From positions 1-6,698 of the forward strand of contig JADBKA010000253.1 in assembly GCA_014896635.1 (NCBI GenBank): a DNA stretch of 6,698 nucleotides, written 5' to 3'. A program made the translations under genes and the position numbers. The notes under the pieces are model-generated. The model had not been told where the DNA came from, ran no database searches, and saw only the letters and a list, made by a program, of their open reading frames with translations. Source of the stretch: Ktedonobacteraceae bacterium (GTDB lineage Bacteria; Chloroflexota; Ktedonobacteria; Ktedonobacterales; Ktedonobacteraceae). This document shows positions 6,008 through 6,698 of the stretch, piece after piece. Position 1 is the stretch's first letter. Each line of letters begins with the position of its first letter.

Positions 6008-6698
6008 CTACTTGATACAGGAAGCCCACTTTATCCCTACGTCTACCGCGTTCGATGGTCCCTGAAACGTGATCGTAGCAGTCGTGCCACAATTGCCAGA
6101 AGGAATCGTGACAATAACATCTTGCGATTCGCCGGGGGCCAGCGTGCCGCTGTTCTCTGAGACGCTGATACCTTCACCACCACTGATCGAGGCTTTCCAG
6201 TTTAAACTCGAACTGGCATCTTTATTGCTGCTGAGCGTGACATGACAGGTGTAGCCGGTTTCACCATAACGGCAGGTCTCATTGGTGTTGGTGAGCAGGG
6301 TCGGCGAAGCGCTCAGTTTAGCAATGACAGGGGGTGGATTTACAATGAGTGTTACTGCGACGCCGACCTGTGTGCCGCCGATGGTAAACGTGATACGGCC
6401 TGTATATCTGCCCACCGGGAGCTTTGTTCTCACGTTTGAAGCTGTCACCGTGACGCTTTGTGTGCCGTTGGCGTTGGTGTCGATAGCGGCTCCAGGAGGC
6501 GTGATGCTCAGCCAGTTACCGCCCGCATCGGTCGTCGGGGTGCCGGACCAGGTCCCGGCCAGTCCGCAGTTGTTCAGGCGGACCGTCTGAGGAGAGGGAT
6601 CGCTTGTGCCTGCTACGCCGGTAAAAGTTAACGTAGTAGGAGAGACGTTGAGGCAGCCGGCCTGTATCTTGAACGTGACGGTAAGCGTGAACGTTTTA
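6008..6698 (-). CDS. BACON-like beta-sandwich surface protein (5' end outside window)
   Basis: The frame is open from the right edge to a TAG at 6008, giving 229 visible residues; the internal GTG at 6448 is a Val codon within the domain, not the real start. Two domains are visible. Visible residues 16-121 (positions 6335-6652) form a BACON-like Ig-fold: LNVSPTTLTFTG at its start, GTWSGTP, GGNWLSITPP with Trp62, and a closing run of beta strands (YTGRITFT, VAVTLIV). Residues 127-229 (6011-6319) form a second beta-sandwich with SENSGTLAPGES and four cysteines (142, 151, 203, 227) that could make two disulfides, as expected outside the cytoplasm. The first visible residues look like the end of another such domain, so the full protein is probably a tandem array, either secreted or anchored by an N-terminal membrane segment. 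From memory, this domain pair is common in Ktedonobacteria, often near or fused to Ser/Thr kinases. Its role may be surface binding; no catalytic motif is seen. Confidence 0.88.
   Translation of the reverse strand, partial: KTFTLTVTFKIQAGCLNVSPTTLTFTGVAGTSDPSPQTVRLNNCGLAGTWSGTPTTDAGGNWLSITPPGAAIDTNANGTQSVTVTASNVRTKLPVGRYTGRITFTIGGTQVGVAVTLIVNPPPVIAKLSASPTLLTNTNETCRYGETGYTCHVTLSSNKDASSSLNWKASISGGEGISVSENSGTLAPGESQDVIVTIPSGNCGTTATITFQGPSNAVDVGIKWASCIK

Noticed and set aside
6008..6448. GTG at 6448 as the start of a 146-residue protein.
   Set aside because: The frame continues upstream without a stop to the edge and encodes the first two thirds of a BACON-like domain, so the GTG is internal.

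Overview
The window looks like a chromosomal segment from a member of the Chloroflexota, most likely class Ktedonobacteria. This rests on protein style, recalled from the families and not searched: a PknB-type Ser/Thr kinase with a proline-rich linker, one membrane span and an extracytoplasmic beta-sandwich domain, placed directly downstream of a protein built of BACON-like and cysteine-containing beta-sandwich repeats. Five protein genes are supported, one of them cut by the right edge. No tRNA, rRNA, CRISPR array or transposase was seen.

Layout, left to right. Positions 1-648 hold no convincing gene. They contain a consensus -10 box overlapped by a palindrome, a perfect 11-bp tandem repeat, several short hairpins and a structured leader just before the first gene. 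At 649-1350 (+) is a small protein with two membrane spans. It converges on a cytochrome P450 gene (1401-2645, -), and the 50-bp gap and the P450 3' end carry a 19-bp tandem repeat plus an inverted copy. Positions 2646-3076 are non-coding, with a long inverted repeat beside a possible -10 box for the P450. An alpha/beta hydrolase of the HGGxW (arylformamidase-like) type lies at 3077-3955 (-). The kinase (4113-5984, -) follows, with a hairpin just after its stop. From 6008 to the right edge (-) runs the 3' part of the BACON-like protein gene; its reading frame is open through the edge, so the true start is outside.

How the genes may work together. The BACON-like protein and the kinase are 23 bp apart on the same strand and almost certainly form one transcription unit. 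A plausible reading is a cell-surface adhesin or ligand-binding protein paired with a transmembrane kinase that carries its own extracytoplasmic sensor. The hydrolase and P450 face the same way but are separated by 157 and 431 bp, each gap with possible regulatory structure, so they may be independent. No redox partner for the P450 is present. The most unusual non-coding features are the palindromic repeat at 1364-1425, part of whose core recurs at 3988-4009, and the inverted repeat at 2902-2935.
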